From contig OZ025280.1 in NCBI GenBank assembly GCA_964019165.1, positions 13,510,428 to 13,574,427 on the forward strand: a stretch of DNA of 64,000 nt, written 5' to 3'. This DNA comes from Mastigias papua (taxonomy: Eukaryota; Cnidaria; Scyphozoa; Rhizostomeae; Mastigiidae). Below, piece after piece: positions 1 to 10,990 of the stretch; the stretch's first letter is position 1; every line of letters starts with the position of its first letter. Under the pieces are notes generated by a model that was given only the letters and a program-made list of their open reading frames with translations, was not told the DNA's origin and made no database searches. The position numbers and the translations under genes are program-made.

Positions 1-480
1 GAAGACCAATGGAAAATAGCGGAAATATTAGAAATCATACGAAAAGAGATTGATGCCCGAGAATGGAGCCAAAAATTACTTGGTGACTCACAACGAAAGA
101 ATGAAAAGGGCCCAAAAAGCTATACAACGCAACCAAATTCGACAACGAAAGCCTTCGTTACGAAAAACGACAGGGAACGAAAACCCGAATGCTTCTTTTG
201 TATGAAAGACCATTATTCCAATCAGTGTACGGAAGTCACTGATGTTAAGCAAAGAAAATCGATTCTCATGGATGCCAAAAGATGTTTCAACTGCCTGCAA
301 AAAGGTTCCAGTGCCTGCAGAAGCGCATCTAAATGCTACAACTGTCAGAGCAGACATAACACTGCACTCTGTCCAAAAAATGCGAATGATGAGTCAATAA
401 CAGAAAGTAGCAATAAGTCTGTAACAACAGCCACGACGAAAATGAAACAAGATGTTATACTCCAGACAGCCCAAGCATAG
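1..480 (+). pseudogene. BEL/Pao gag C-terminal part with zinc knuckles (partial)
   Basis: The reading frame is open from base 1 to a TAG at 478-480 (159 codons seen, N-terminus off-window). The start resembles the C-terminal end of the DUF1759 gag domain, ending in REW. It is followed by the typical BEL cysteine/histidine cluster: CFFCMKDHYSNQC, then CFNC and CYNCQSRHNTALC, which would bind zinc and the genomic RNA. The same frame continues past the TAG into the protease, so the stop is probably a point mutation within one gag-pol frame. Confidence 0.8.
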
Positions 481-2703
481 GTTTATGGGGAAGATCCAAG
501 CAAAAGACAACTAGTTCATGCTTTATTCATTTCTGGAAGTCAGAAGACGTACGTCACTGAAGAGCTCCAGAAGAAATTAGAACTGCAAGCTGAAGGCAAG
601 GAATTTATTAATCTCAATACATTTGGGTCAGAAAAATTTAGTAAGAAATGCTGTGAGTGTGTAAGAGTAAATCTCGAATTAAGTGATGAGGTGCTATCTA
701 TTAAGGCCCTTTGTTTCCCCACCTTATGCTCGCCTATAAAAACGCGCATAGATATAAGTAGCTTCGCACATTTACAAGGAATAGCGCTCGCAGATAACTT
801 TGATGAGAGCGATAAGGCAATTGACATGGTAATCGGCGTAGATTACTACTATAATATAGTTCAGGGCGATGTTCGTAAAGGTAGCGTGGGGCCTGTTGCT
901 GTTAGCAGTAAGCTTGGCTGGTTTATTTCAGAGCCAGTTAGCTACATGAATAATGAAATATCTTTATTTACCAATATTGAAACAAGTCTTGTTCTAGACA
1001 TTTTGCCTTCGGAGTCCAGGGAAGTACATGAAAAGCAGGAAATCGTTGAATCCTTGGACAGGTTTTGGAAACACAAAGAGTCAGGTTTGGCTGAAAACGA
1101 AAAAGACTATGAAGAGAGGCACGAAACCAATGAAGCGAAAACCTACATTAAATTGAAAGATGGTCGCTATTCGGTAAGTCTTCCTTGGAGGGACAATAGT
1201 CCTAAAATGTCATCTTTGGATATTGATATGTGTAGTGTTAGACTTAAATCTTTGTTTACCAAGTTGAATTTAAACCCCGATCTTTTAAGACAATATGACG
1301 ATATTTTATGAGATCAGTTAAATTCGCATATAATAGAGAAGGTTTCAGAAGCAGACATTGTGAAAGAAGGCACACGTTATCTCAGCCATTTCAGTGTTGT
1401 AAGGACAGATAGAGAGATGACTAAACTACGCATCGTTTTTGATGGCTCCGCAAAATCGGGAAAGGAATCCCCTTCTCTTAATGAGTGTTTAGAAGTAGGA
1501 GGTAACTTCATGCCATTGTTGTTTGATACCCTCGTATGTTTCCTTTCACAGCCGATTGCTATTACTGCTGATATAGAGAAGGCGTTCCTGCAAATAGAAA
1601 TTGACGAGAAAGATAGAGATATGTTAAGGTTTTTATGGTATGATGACGTGTTGAAGCCACAGCCATCTGTAGTGCAGTATAGGTATCGGTGTCTGGTATT
1701 TGGTTTGACATGTAGTCCAGCATTGTTAGGAGCAACGATACATCATCATATCGCTAAGTACAAACATGATTACCCCGAAGTCAATAAAATTCTCAAAAGG
1801 CTATATGCTGACGATTTAAGCTGTAGCGTTAGAACACCTCTAGATGCCATGAATATCTACAAGCAGGCTAAGAACATTATGCTACAGGGCGGATTCAATT
1901 TACCTAAATGCACTTCTAATGACAAGGTCTTGCTCCGTGACATTCGTAAATTCGAAAATGAAGGTAATGTACTGACAAATGGGAAAAGTGAGTCGCAAAC
2001 TGTGAGGGAAGATGACCAAACTTATTTGGAGTACGCTACAGGATCTCCTGCAAATGAAAAGTATTCTAAGGTTTTGGTGGTGAATTGGGACAGTACAAAT
2101 GATACACTTGTACAGGACATAACTCATATAATAACGTTTGCAAAGTCATTACCTATAACTAAACGCTCTGTTTTGAAACTCGCTGCCAAGATACTCGATC
2201 CACTTGGATGTATTAATGCCTTTACCATAAATTTGAAAATGCTATTTCAACAGTTATGCGTAGATAAAATAGAATGGGATAAACCATTAACCGGTGAGTA
2301 TCATGAGCAATACACTAAGTTACTTAATGATCTCGAAAAAGTTAATAACGTATACATTCACAGGAGTCTGTTTAAGCAAAACGACATGGCAAAGAAAGTA
2401 GAAATACATGGGTTTTCAGACGCTAGCGAAAGAGTGCATGCTGCTGTAGTTTATCGTAGAATAGAGTATAATGATGGTAAGGTCGAAACTCAATTTCTTG
2501 CATCGAAGTCGAAAGCCAGCCCACTTAGAACACAAAGCATACTGAGATTAGAACTCTTAGGAGCGTGTCTCTTGGCTAGATTAGTACAATCATTGCGTAC
2601 TAGCTTACAAGGCGAAAACAGAACCAGATATTACGTATGCAATTTTAGCTCGAGACAGAATGCCAGGGACAGTCATGAATATTGTAGACATAGAACGTTT
2701 TAA
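481..2703 (+). pseudogene. BEL/Pao pol: A17 protease and reverse transcriptase (decayed)
   Basis: This is the same frame as the upstream gag. The protease region starts near 510 with FISGSQ, where the family has a DSGSQ-like catalytic motif, so the aspartate is replaced by isoleucine. The segment with VIGVDYYYNIV (about 826-860) and LGWFISEP is the conserved second half of the peptidase A17 region. A TGA at 1309-1311 interrupts the frame. The RT follows with FDGSAKSG, ITADIEKAFLQI, FGLTCSPALL and the catalytic YADDLS near 1804-1820, then the connection region (ITKRSVLKLAAKILDPLG) and RNase H-like FSDASERVHAAVVYR. The frame ends at 2701-2703. An active RT would copy element RNA in cytoplasmic particles; this one is inactive. 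Confidence 0.88.
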
Positions 2704-4359
2704 TAGTAAAGGTAAATTGTTAAGAACCTTGGCGTGGGTGTTAAGATTCATTGACAATGCCAAGGCGGCGATCAATAAGAAATCCGTGAATAAAGAGGAA
2801 ATTGTAAGTACCGATGAAGTTAGTGCTGCGGAAATAAAAGTGATACGGGCAATTCAAAGTCAACATTGTGAGAGCGAAATAGAATTTTTAACGTCGAACG
2901 AAACAGTTAGAAAAACTAGAAAGACCCGGTGTATATTAATCAATTTAATCTGTTTTTGGATGATAACGCTGTTCTTCGTTGTAGAACTCATGTTAGGAAT
3001 TCGTCAGTTATTGAATCAGGAAAGATACCTATACTTTTGCCATAGAAACATGTATACTCTGATTTAATAATTAAGGATTACCACAACAAAGCCTTGCATT
3101 GTGGAATAAGAGATACCTTAAATCTACTTCGTCACCGTTATTGGGTGCTTCAGGGGAGGGAAAAGGTTAAATGTGTTATTTGTACGTGCATAGTCTGTAA
3201 GAAACTCGAAGGGATGCCATTTAGAACAAAATATTCTCCGGATTTACCAACATTTTGTGTTGACGAAGGGCCACCATTTAATCACATTGGAATAGATTTT
3301 GCAGGACCTCTACTTGTAAAATGTGGAAGCTTGGAAAAAGAGAATATGAAAGCGTATATTTGTTTATTCACGTGCACCAGCACAAGGGCCATTCATTTAG
3401 AAGTAGTAACCTCGTTGACTGTAGAGTCATTCATTCGTGCTTTTCGATGTTTCTGTGCTCGTAGGGGGTTACCCTCCACATTAATTAGCGACAATGCAAA
3501 AACATTTAAATCGGCAGAAAAGGAAATACGCATGTTATTAAGGTCACCCAGGCTTAATGAATATTTTAGGAATAAAGAAGTGAAGTGGAAGTTCATTGTT
3601 GAGCTTGCACCTTTTCAAGGAGGTTTCTGGGAAAGATTGGTGTGCAGTACCAAACGTTGTTTAGTTAAAATCGTGGGTAGAGCGCTCTTAGGAATAGATG
3701 AACTGAGTACCGTTATTGTAGAAATAGAAAGTATAATCAATTCTCGCCCTCTGACGTATGTGTTTGATGATTCAGGGGGTATATCGTTTCCCTTAACGCC
3801 ATCGCAGTTGATTAATGGCAGAAATTTAGATTGTTCACCCAGTGGTTCATACTTTGAAGTAGTTAATACGTATGAAGGATTGTCAAAACGTGCCAGGTAT
3901 AATCGAAAATTGTTAAAAGAATTTACAAAACGATGGAAAAATGAGTATCTACTCATTCTTCTAGAAGCCTATAAACCAAATAGTAGTCAAACCGACCCAT
4001 CTATTAATGTGAATGATATTTGCCTCTTACGAATTGATCAGGAGAAAAGAACCTTTTGGAAGCTTTGCAAGGTGGTGGATTTGATAGCTGGAGCTGATGG
4101 ATCTATACGATCGGCGAGAATAGAAGTCATGTCAAATCAGAAAGGTAAGAGGATTTTGAATAGATCTTTGAAATGTCTGGTACCTTTAGAAATTCTTAGC
4201 CAATCTACTACCTCAGCAACATCGATCGCAGGTCATTCGCGCACCACAGCGCAGCCAACGGCACAAGCGCAGCCATCGGCGAGTGTGCAGCATAATCCTG
4301 CAGCAAGGCCAAAGCGAAACATGGCAGTTATTGGGGAACTACTCAGAAGAGACAGATAG
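2660..4359 (+). pseudogene. BEL/Pao pol C-terminus: RNase H tail, integrase, DUF5641 (decayed)
   Basis: 2660-3060 is frame-shifted at least twice and seems to have lost part of the RNase H. It still shows LLRTLAWVLRFI and, in another frame, LFLDDNAVLRCRTH. From about 3055 a clean frame runs to a stop at 4357-4359. It has an H2C2 zinc domain (HCGIRDTLNLLRHRYWV, CVICTCIVCKKLEG), the integrase core (GIDFAGPLL with the first D, LISDNAKTFKSAEKEI with the second D, GGFWERLVCSTKRCL with the E) and the SIINSRPLTYV block. The DUF5641-like tail contains NDICLLRID and FWKLCKVVDL. The integrase would insert element cDNA into nuclear DNA. All three acidic residues are present in this part. Confidence 0.88.
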
Positions 4360-4515
4360 TAGAAATAGTGTATTCTTTTCAGATTTTATGGACTTGCTGT
4401 TTTATGCTTAGATGTGTGTTTGTTTAGAGATGTTTTTGTTAAAGTATTGATAAATGGACAATTTGCATGTAAATATTGTTTAATTTTGATTAGATTGTAA
4501 TCAAAATCGGGGGAG

Positions 4516-4742
4516 TGTATTGTAAGGGCGGTACAATGACACGTCAAATCTGAGAGAGACATCAATATCAGTTGTCAATTGCCTATAAATCAGCTGTCTA
4601 GAACAAAGGGCATGGGTTTTTTAAATGAGACGTGATGCAGATAAGTAGTGGTTATTCTTTAGTATGTTTTGCTGTAAATAAAATGAAGTAAAATATATAT
4701 GTGGTATCTCTGACTTTCCAACCTCACAACTCCTTCACAACA
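4516..4742 (+). repeat. 3' LTR of BEL/Pao #1
   Basis: It begins TGTATTG right after a purine tract (ATCGGGGGAG, 4506-4515), which would prime plus-strand synthesis. It ends ...CACAACA, just before Gypsy coding sequence resumes at 4743. It contains a TATA-like CTATAAA near 4582 and an AATAAA near 4676. The partner LTR is off-window, so the ends are inferred from the TG...CA rule, the purine tract and the Gypsy boundary. Confidence 0.65.
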
Positions 4743-6231
4743 TCAGGCATGGCAGCAGCATTACTTCAGGCTGGACAGCCAGTAACACGTTGGTCAAGGG
4801 CCATGACACCTATTGAGACCTGATATGCCCAGATTGACAAGGAACTATTAGCTATTGTGTTTGCAGTGGAGCGTTTTGAGCCATATGTGTATGGTCGTGG
4901 CAGGGTAGCAGTAGAAAGTGACCATAAACCACTTCAGTACATATGTCAGAAGCCACTACATGCTGTCCCAAAACGCCTCCAATGAATGCTTCTAAGGCTG
5001 CAGAAGTACAGTTTGAACGTCCTTTACAAGAAAGGAAAAGAAATGTACTTGGCTGATACACTCAGCAGAGCATATTTGCCAGAGCTCAATGCCTGTTACC
5101 TCATTAATGAGTTAGAGGAGATTGATCACAAACAGTACCTTGCAGTTAGTGAAGATTGATGGCAGCAGATCAGACATGCATCAGCTGATGATCCAGTATT
5201 ACAGCAACTCCAAGTGACAATTTGTCATTTTTGGCCAGAGTCAAAGTCAGACCTACCAGAGGCACTCTACCCTTACTGTGACCACAGGGACACATTGACA
5301 GTTCAGGATAATTTAGTGTTCAAAGGTCAACTGCTTGTCGTTCTGGCCTGTTTGTGGAAAGAAGTAATGGCAGTAGCACACAGTACTCACATTGGCATTG
5401 AGGGGTGTTTACGTCAAGCACGAGAAAGCCTCTACTGGCCACGGATGTCAACCCAGTTATGCGAGTATGTGGCCAAGTGTGATATCTGCCTGTCACACCA
5501 AACTGGCCAGCAAAAGGAGCCATAGATACAGCATGAGGTAGTAGCTTGACCGTGGTCAAAGATTGGAACTGACCTTTGTGTTCTGAACAATAGAACGCTA
5601 CTAGTCATTTGTGACTATTATAGTAATTACATTGAAGCTGCCAGACTGACTTCTGTGACATCACAAAGTATCATCAAGGAGATGAAGGCAGTATTTGCCA
5701 GGTATGGAGTACCCGATATTGTTGTGACAGACAATGGGCCTCAGTTTGCCTCTGTTGAATTCTAGGTTTTTGCTAAGACATGGCAGTTCAGTCACAAGAC
5801 ATCTTTGCCATACCACCCCCAGTCAAATGGTAAAGCTGAGAATGCAGTGAAAACAGTAAAGCGTATTTTTACCAAATGCCAGGAGTCAGGCAGGTCAGAG
5901 TTTCTAGCCTTACTTGACTGGCGCAATACACCAACAGAAGGAGTTGGTACCAGTCCAGCTCAATAACTAATGGGGTGTCGTTGTAAGACTCTCCTACCTG
6001 TAGCTGGTTCGCTTTTAAAACCAAACTTTCCTATGGAGGATGACACACAAGCTATTATTGGAAAGAGACATAGACAACAGATTTATTATGACCGCCATGT
6101 TAAGCCACTGCAGCCCATAGTCGTTGGTGAGACAGTCAGGATTAGAAACCCTAGAGAGAAATTGTGGACAGCCGGTACCTGTATGGGACAAGTCGGCCCT
6201 CGCAGTTACGACGTGAAAGTTGGTGAGTCAG
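4743..6231 (+). pseudogene. Gypsy RNase H (C-terminal part) and integrase, several stops
   Basis: The segment begins inside RNase H (ALLQAGQPVTRWSRAMTP, IDKELLAIVFAVERF, ESDHKPLQ). Integrase follows: HSTHIGIEGCLRQARESLYW and CDICLSHQ form the zinc domain, then IVVTDNGPQFASVEF, SLPYHPQSNGKAENAVKTVK with the catalytic E, and a C-terminal segment with VRIRNPREKLWTAGTCMGQV. Nonsense codons occur at several places (for example 4819-4827, 5523-5525, 5763-5765 and 5964-5966), so it cannot make an active enzyme. It ends at 6231, where the BEL LTR starts. Confidence 0.88.
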
Positions 6232-6791
6232 TGTAGGAATTATCCTTGCTAAGTTTCAGTTCTGGCCTAGGTGGGACATTTTATCTGTATTTCCCCCTAG
6301 GGTTGCAAGGTTAGAAATTACCCCGTGTGACCAGGTTCGAAATATGAGTTCTAATGCAAGACGACTGCATATAATCAAATGAAATCAAATTACAAATAAC
6401 AAAGAATAATTGCTAATTCAGCTCAATATATATATTAGAAAAAACAATCAAAGTTACTGTTCTTGATAGTTCTGATCAGCCTTCTTTCTTTTCCACTATC
6501 TTCTTCTCTGTTCTTTCAAAAGAATGTCCATAAATTTTAGATTGTTCGTAGATCATCTAAGAGTTCTTCTATTAGTACATTTGTATCGACAGACTTTCCT
6601 TTTTGCGTACCTTCATAAAATTAACGTAACTCATGATCGATCGCCAGACCTCTTCTGCTCTCTGAGCTCAATTAGCTACATTATAAACATGAATGATAAT
6701 AATGTGAGGCCCTTAACCCTCAGCCCTATAACCCTATTCCTAGGGGGAGTCTCACAAGGGGAAGCACCTCCACAGTTCAGTACACTCCCCA
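6232..6791 (-). repeat. BEL/Pao #2 LTR, left copy (3' LTR)
   Basis: It runs from TGTAGGAATTATCC to ...GTACACTCCCCA on the + strand, so the element-sense LTR is TGGGGAGTGTAC...TACA. By eye I count about 16 differences from the copy at 15444-16003, that is roughly 97% identity, with the same 560-bp length. Confidence 0.93.
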
Positions 6792-8283
6792 CTTGACCAG
6801 CCTTGCTTCACTGGTCATGGATTGTCGTCTTCTTCATCAAGCTGGTCAATAATATGACTGCTTTCCCTCATGACAACAGCTGCTTTTCTTTTTGGTCTCT
6901 CAGTCAGTTCCTCTTCGTTGGCTAATGGGGTTGATTCCTCTGCACCTGTCGAAAGTTCCAATGGAAAAAGTTTTTGAATCAGTCTTTCAATAAGATTTCC
7001 ATTCGATAGCTGAACTATTGCACCTCGGTGTATGCTGTCCTTTCCAGTGATCACGTCAGTTATATGACCAAGTCTCCATGCAGCACGATTACGAATAGTT
7101 TCGTTCTCAATAGTGACGATATCACCGATATTTATCCTTGGTCAGTTATGTGTTTTGCTTTGAGCCTTATGATGTTCTCGGAGATCTACGAGGTACTCCT
7201 TCTTCCATCGTGTCCAGTAGTGCTCTATTACATATGACAAATATTGTTCTCTTGTTCTTGCAACACTTGAAGTCTTGTTGTAATCGATATCTTTGTACGT
7301 TCTGTAGTCTGGCAAGCTCAATAATCTTCAGCCAATAATAAGGTGTGTAGGTGTCAATGGCTCTTCAAGTTCTGATGAGTATAAGTATGTAAGAGGCCTT
7401 GAGTTTAAGACTGATTCGATCTCTGCAACTATCGTTTGTAACTTGTTGTAAGTAAGTCTCGATCTGGATACATTTTTCTTTAGACATGACTTTATCCCAC
7501 GTATTAACTGCTCGTCAAATCCTCCCCACCACAGGGCCTTGTCAAGGTTGAACTTCCATGTAATTTTACGATGTGCTAAGTACCTAGCAATTTCCTGCGA
7601 TTTGAACAGCGTCATAAGTGTCTTTGATGCAGCCTTGAACGTTTTAGCATTGTCAGTTACAATTATGCTTGGAACTCTCCTTCTACTCACAAACCTTGTA
7701 AGACATAAAAGACAGGTAGATGTATTCAAATCTGGAACAATTTCTAGATGTATGGCCCTGGTTGTGGCGCACGTAAATAATGCAAGGTATACTTCTTTTT
7801 CAAAGACTTATCTTCTGTTCTAATAAGAAGAGGTCCCGCAAAATCAATGCCAACAGCTTGGAATGCATGAACTTCTCGAATGCGAAATTCTGGTAGTTGG
7901 CTCATATCTGGTTCTCCTTAAGATAACCCTTAAATACGGGTGCAAACTTTGCATTGTCCAATAATCCTTTTTACAAGCTGGCATCCCTTGACAATCCAAA
8001 ATTGTAAATGGAGTTCTGCAAAAGTTTCTTTCACACCATTATGCATTACGTTTGAATGGCTTTCCCATATACAGTCGACTCTCATTATTACGGACACCAT
8101 CAGGACCAAAATGTTGCGTCTGCAATTACGAGAGTCCGTAATAGCGGGATGAGACAAAAATCACTAATTTATTGGTTGAAAAATTATTACGTATTTTTAA
8201 TCAATAGCAATCGTGTAATTTTGTTAGCAGAGATTTGTATTGCTGGAGTTTATAAATTTTGTATCATTTTGTAGTTTGTGGTT

Positions 8284-9940
8284 TTATTGTTGTAAAAAGT
8301 ACTCTTCAAGTGTCGTCTGGTGTGATTGCTTTTTCAGTGCATGTGCTGCAACTTTACTACTGAGGCATGCGAATTCACTTGCTATCGTCGCAAGACGATG
8401 CTGGATGAGAAAAACTTCTATGTCTCTCACCAACTTTGCAACATCGTGATAGCTCTTCAAGCTGATAGTCGGAGTGACTTCATGTATAACAGGATCATCA
8501 TTATCTTCATCATCATCATCATCATCATTATCATCTGATATAACCACTTCCACTTGCCCATTCATCACTAAAGAATCTAGCAGTTCCTTTTCATTATCCA
8601 TGCAGTAGCATATAGGCAGCTCGGTATCTGATAGCAGGTATGTATAAGGAGTGATGGTGGTTTCGGGTGAAACTTCTTTACTTAGATTTTGGAGATCTTC
8701 ATTGATGTCATTGAGGTCACTGAAGGGATCTGCCTCCTCGTCTTCTATCAGTGTATTGCTCGAAATTCCCCTAGAAGTGAAACACTTACTGATGGCTGTC
8801 ACCTTAACATTATGCCATGCTTCCCCACCCAGTTCATTGCCTGTAATACGTTGAGTGATTTGCTGATCTCTGAGGCGTTCCTTTCACTTGAGGTCATTGT
8901 GATGATAAAGCGTAGCAAAAGCTTTCTATAGTGAACTCTGAAGTTTTGAATAATGCCGAGATCAAGAGGTTGCAACTCAGATGTGCACTTTACAGGAAAA
9001 AACACGAGCTTGATGTTCGAGTAGCATCCCTTCAAATCATACGGATGGCAACCAGCTGAGTCGAGAAACAACAAAATTGATCGTTTTTTGCTTTACATGC
9101 CCTGTTACATTGACTCAAGATCTTATGCAGAATGTCGGAGGTCATCCATGCATTTTTTTGGCTGTAATATTGACAAGGAAGGTCCTCTCTGTGGACATTT
9201 TTCAAGCACCTTGGATTGGCATACTTTCTGATAACTAGTGGTTTCATCTTTTCTCCAGTTGCAGAGGTCATCAGGGCAACAGTCAGACGTTCTTTGAATT
9301 TCTTACCACCTTTACATTTCTTTGATTTGGCAAAAAGGCTTTTGTCTGGAAGAGCACGATAGATGAGGCCAGTCTCATCTAAGTTCCAAATGTCTTGCAT
9401 GTCATAACCAGAAATGATTGAGCCAAGCCGCTCTTTCCAAGACTTCACTGTATCCACTGCAACATCAGCAGATTCTCCGCAAACTTTGTGATGTGAAAGA
9501 TTGTGTCGTTCTTTGAATCTTGTCAACCAACCACTTGAAGCTTTGAAATCAATGTAACCTTGCTTTTCGGCAACTTGAGATGCAAATTCCTGGATCATTG
9601 GACCATCAACTGGAATTAGTTGATCATTCTTGTTTTTATACCACTCCCAGACAGCATCATGTAAATCTGAAACCTGAGAAGTACGGTTTCGTTTCTTTCC
9701 TTGAGGAAGTCCTTTTTCATATTGTTCTCTTACTGATACCTTGTTTTTGATGATGTTGCTTATCTGCGTCTTTCCACACATGTATTTCTCAGCTAATTTT
9801 CTTATTCTTAAAGAACCATTAGTACTTTCATATTCTTCAACAATGTGGAATTTCTTGTCCAAGGACAATTCATTCCTTGCTCTTTTGGCTGACTTCTGTT
9901 TAGGCATGGCAAGATCGTATGAAAAGTTAGCTCGGTACAA
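8284..9940 (-). pseudogene. Tigger transposase (CENP-B/jerky type), two single-base indels
   Basis: It starts about 9925-9940 with a basic N-terminus and a pogo-type helix-turn-helix (DKKFHIVEEYESTNGSL, LAEKYMCGKTQISNIIKNK). The second CENP-B-type DNA-binding helix set follows (GWLTRFKERHNLSHHKVCG). The DDE core has DIWNLDETGLIYRALPDKSL, then LLFLDSAGCHPYDLKG and TSELQPLDLGIIQNFRVHYR, so all three aspartates are present. The C-terminus has a run of aspartates encoded by a CAT/ATC microsatellite (8505-8535). The frame breaks near 9075 in an A-run and near 8810 in a G-run. Each looks like one lost base, so the copy is young but inactive. Confidence 0.92.
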
Positions 9941-10226
9941 CTGAGCAACAATTTTCTGCGCTTCGTTGTGATGGTTTTAATCGGCCAATAGTGATCAAAG
10001 TTTGAAATCCGGCAATGCCACTGACATGTCAACATTGTCTTGACATGTCCTGACATGTTTACTTCTCTGACACTCCTATTTGTAAACAGTGTGCAAATAC
10101 AATTGTGTCTGAAAACAGACTAGGCTGTTGGTTGTAACTTGAATTTAGCAACCCTGCACCGCAGACATACGAGACACACAGACCTTTGCAAAGCATAAAG
10201 CTAAGCCCAAATTTAATCAAAGATTC

Positions 10227-10625
10227 ATGCTAAGTCAAGAGCAGAACGCACACTTTAGGATGTATTGCTCATGGCTGAGAGGTCACCATGCTTACAAAGA
10301 TGTGTTCAGTCCAGAGATTGGTAAAGTGTTGACGCTTCAACGAGAACCAGAAAATGGTATAGACAGAAATGCTGTGGCAATTATTGAAGAAAATGGGCGA
10401 ATTGTTGGGCACATCCTCTTTGGATTATCTCAAATTGGTTCTTCTTTTTTAAAACGAGAATGCAACAGTGGGGTTACAGTTATTTGTGGCAAGCGAGTAA
10501 ACAGAGGGGCTGGATTGGGACTCGAGATTCCAGTTATGCTTAAACTTTATGGGAAAGCAGATTTCTTAGAGAGACTCGATATGCTGATCAAGAGCAGTGA
10601 GACTGCAAAAAGGCGTTGTGTTTAG
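10227..10625 (+). CDS. HIRAN-like domain protein carried inside the Tigger element
   Basis: This is an intact 132-residue frame on the strand opposite the transposase, between the transposase 5' end and the right terminus. Residues about 11-115 match the HIRAN pattern as I know it: CSWLRGHHAYKDVFSPEIG, then LQREPENGIDRNAVAIIEEN (the REP-N-D-NAV signature), GRIVGHILFGLS, and a closing LGLEIPVMLKLYG. HIRAN domains in HLTF/Rad5 proteins bind DNA ends at stalled forks. Stand-alone HIRAN-like proteins are common in invertebrate genomes. The start is uncertain: the first ATG is at 10227 and a second at 10260. No stop or frameshift is seen, in contrast to the transposase. It may be a passenger gene, or an older insertion caught between the Tigger ends. 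Confidence 0.7.
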   Translation: MLSQEQNAHFRMYCSWLRGHHAYKDVFSPEIGKVLTLQREPENGIDRNAVAIIEENGRIVGHILFGLSQIGSSFLKRECNSGVTVICGKRVNRGAGLGLEIPVMLKLYGKADFLERLDMLIKSSETAKRRCV

Positions 10626-10799
10626 AATCAGAAGGGATATCAAGCAAGGAGTCATTGAAACGACCACCTGGAAAACACAAATCTGTTGCTAAAAATCAAC
10701 ACAGGGCTAAAATTCCGCTGAAATAGATTGTACAATGGATGCTTAAGATGGACACTTAATTAACAATAGTCTTAATTAACACTTAATCTGACGGTTATA

Positions 10800-10990
10800 T
10801 TCAGCATGTGTCCGTTCTATCGAGAGTTAAATATTTTATATGTTCAAATGGGACCACACGTAGTGTCCGCATTTCCGTATTAGTGAGAGTCCGTTATAGC
10901 GAGAATTATGTTCAGTCACTTCTTTGTATTTTCAGTGGGGGATTTTTTTTGTGTCCGTAATAGGGGGTGTCCATTATATCGGGGTGTCTG
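10800..10990. repeat. Tigger right-end subterminal repeats and terminus
   Basis: Several copies of a word close to TGTCCGTTATANCGAGAG occur: near 10807, 10867, 10886, 10952 and 10967, ending GTGTCTG at 10990. The left end (8072-8155) has the complementary words CTCTCATTATTACGGACA and GAGTCCGTAATAGCGGG. Such arrays are probably transposase binding sites. Confidence 0.65.

Larger units (their letters stand above)
1..4742 (+). mobile_element. BEL/Pao LTR retrotransposon #1, 5' part outside window
   Basis: The region reads in BEL/Pao order: gag zinc knuckles, A17-type protease, reverse transcriptase with YADD, integrase with zinc-binding and D,D,E motifs, a DUF5641-like tail, a purine tract, then an LTR. 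Only the 3' end is visible, because the 5' LTR and gag N-terminus lie left of base 1. Most of the polyprotein stays in one frame but carries nonsense codons and at least two frameshifts, so this copy is dead. It directly abuts a Gypsy RNase H reading frame at 4743, so it probably inserted into that Gypsy. Confidence 0.9.
8072..10990 (-). mobile_element. Tigger/pogo-type DNA transposon nested in BEL/Pao #2
   Basis: The left end starts CAGTCGACTCTCATTATTACG at 8072. The right end finishes GTCCATTATATCGGGGTGTCTG at 10990. TA dinucleotides flank both ends (8070-8071, 10991-10992), as in pogo/Tigger elements. The termini are AT-rich 'TCCGTTATANCGAGAG' type repeats. A CENP-B/jerky-like transposase lies on the - strand and a HIRAN-like frame on the + strand. 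Excision of the 2,919 bp restores the BEL integrase frame. Confidence 0.92.

Noticed and set aside
478..480. TAG between gag and pol of BEL #1 as programmed suppression
   Set aside because: A second stop (1309-1311) and later frameshifts in the same frame show general decay. Other BEL copies here do not show a stop at this place.
8505..8540. CAT-repeat tract as a separate microsatellite locus
   Set aside because: It encodes the acidic Asp run of the Tigger transposase, so it is part of that gene.
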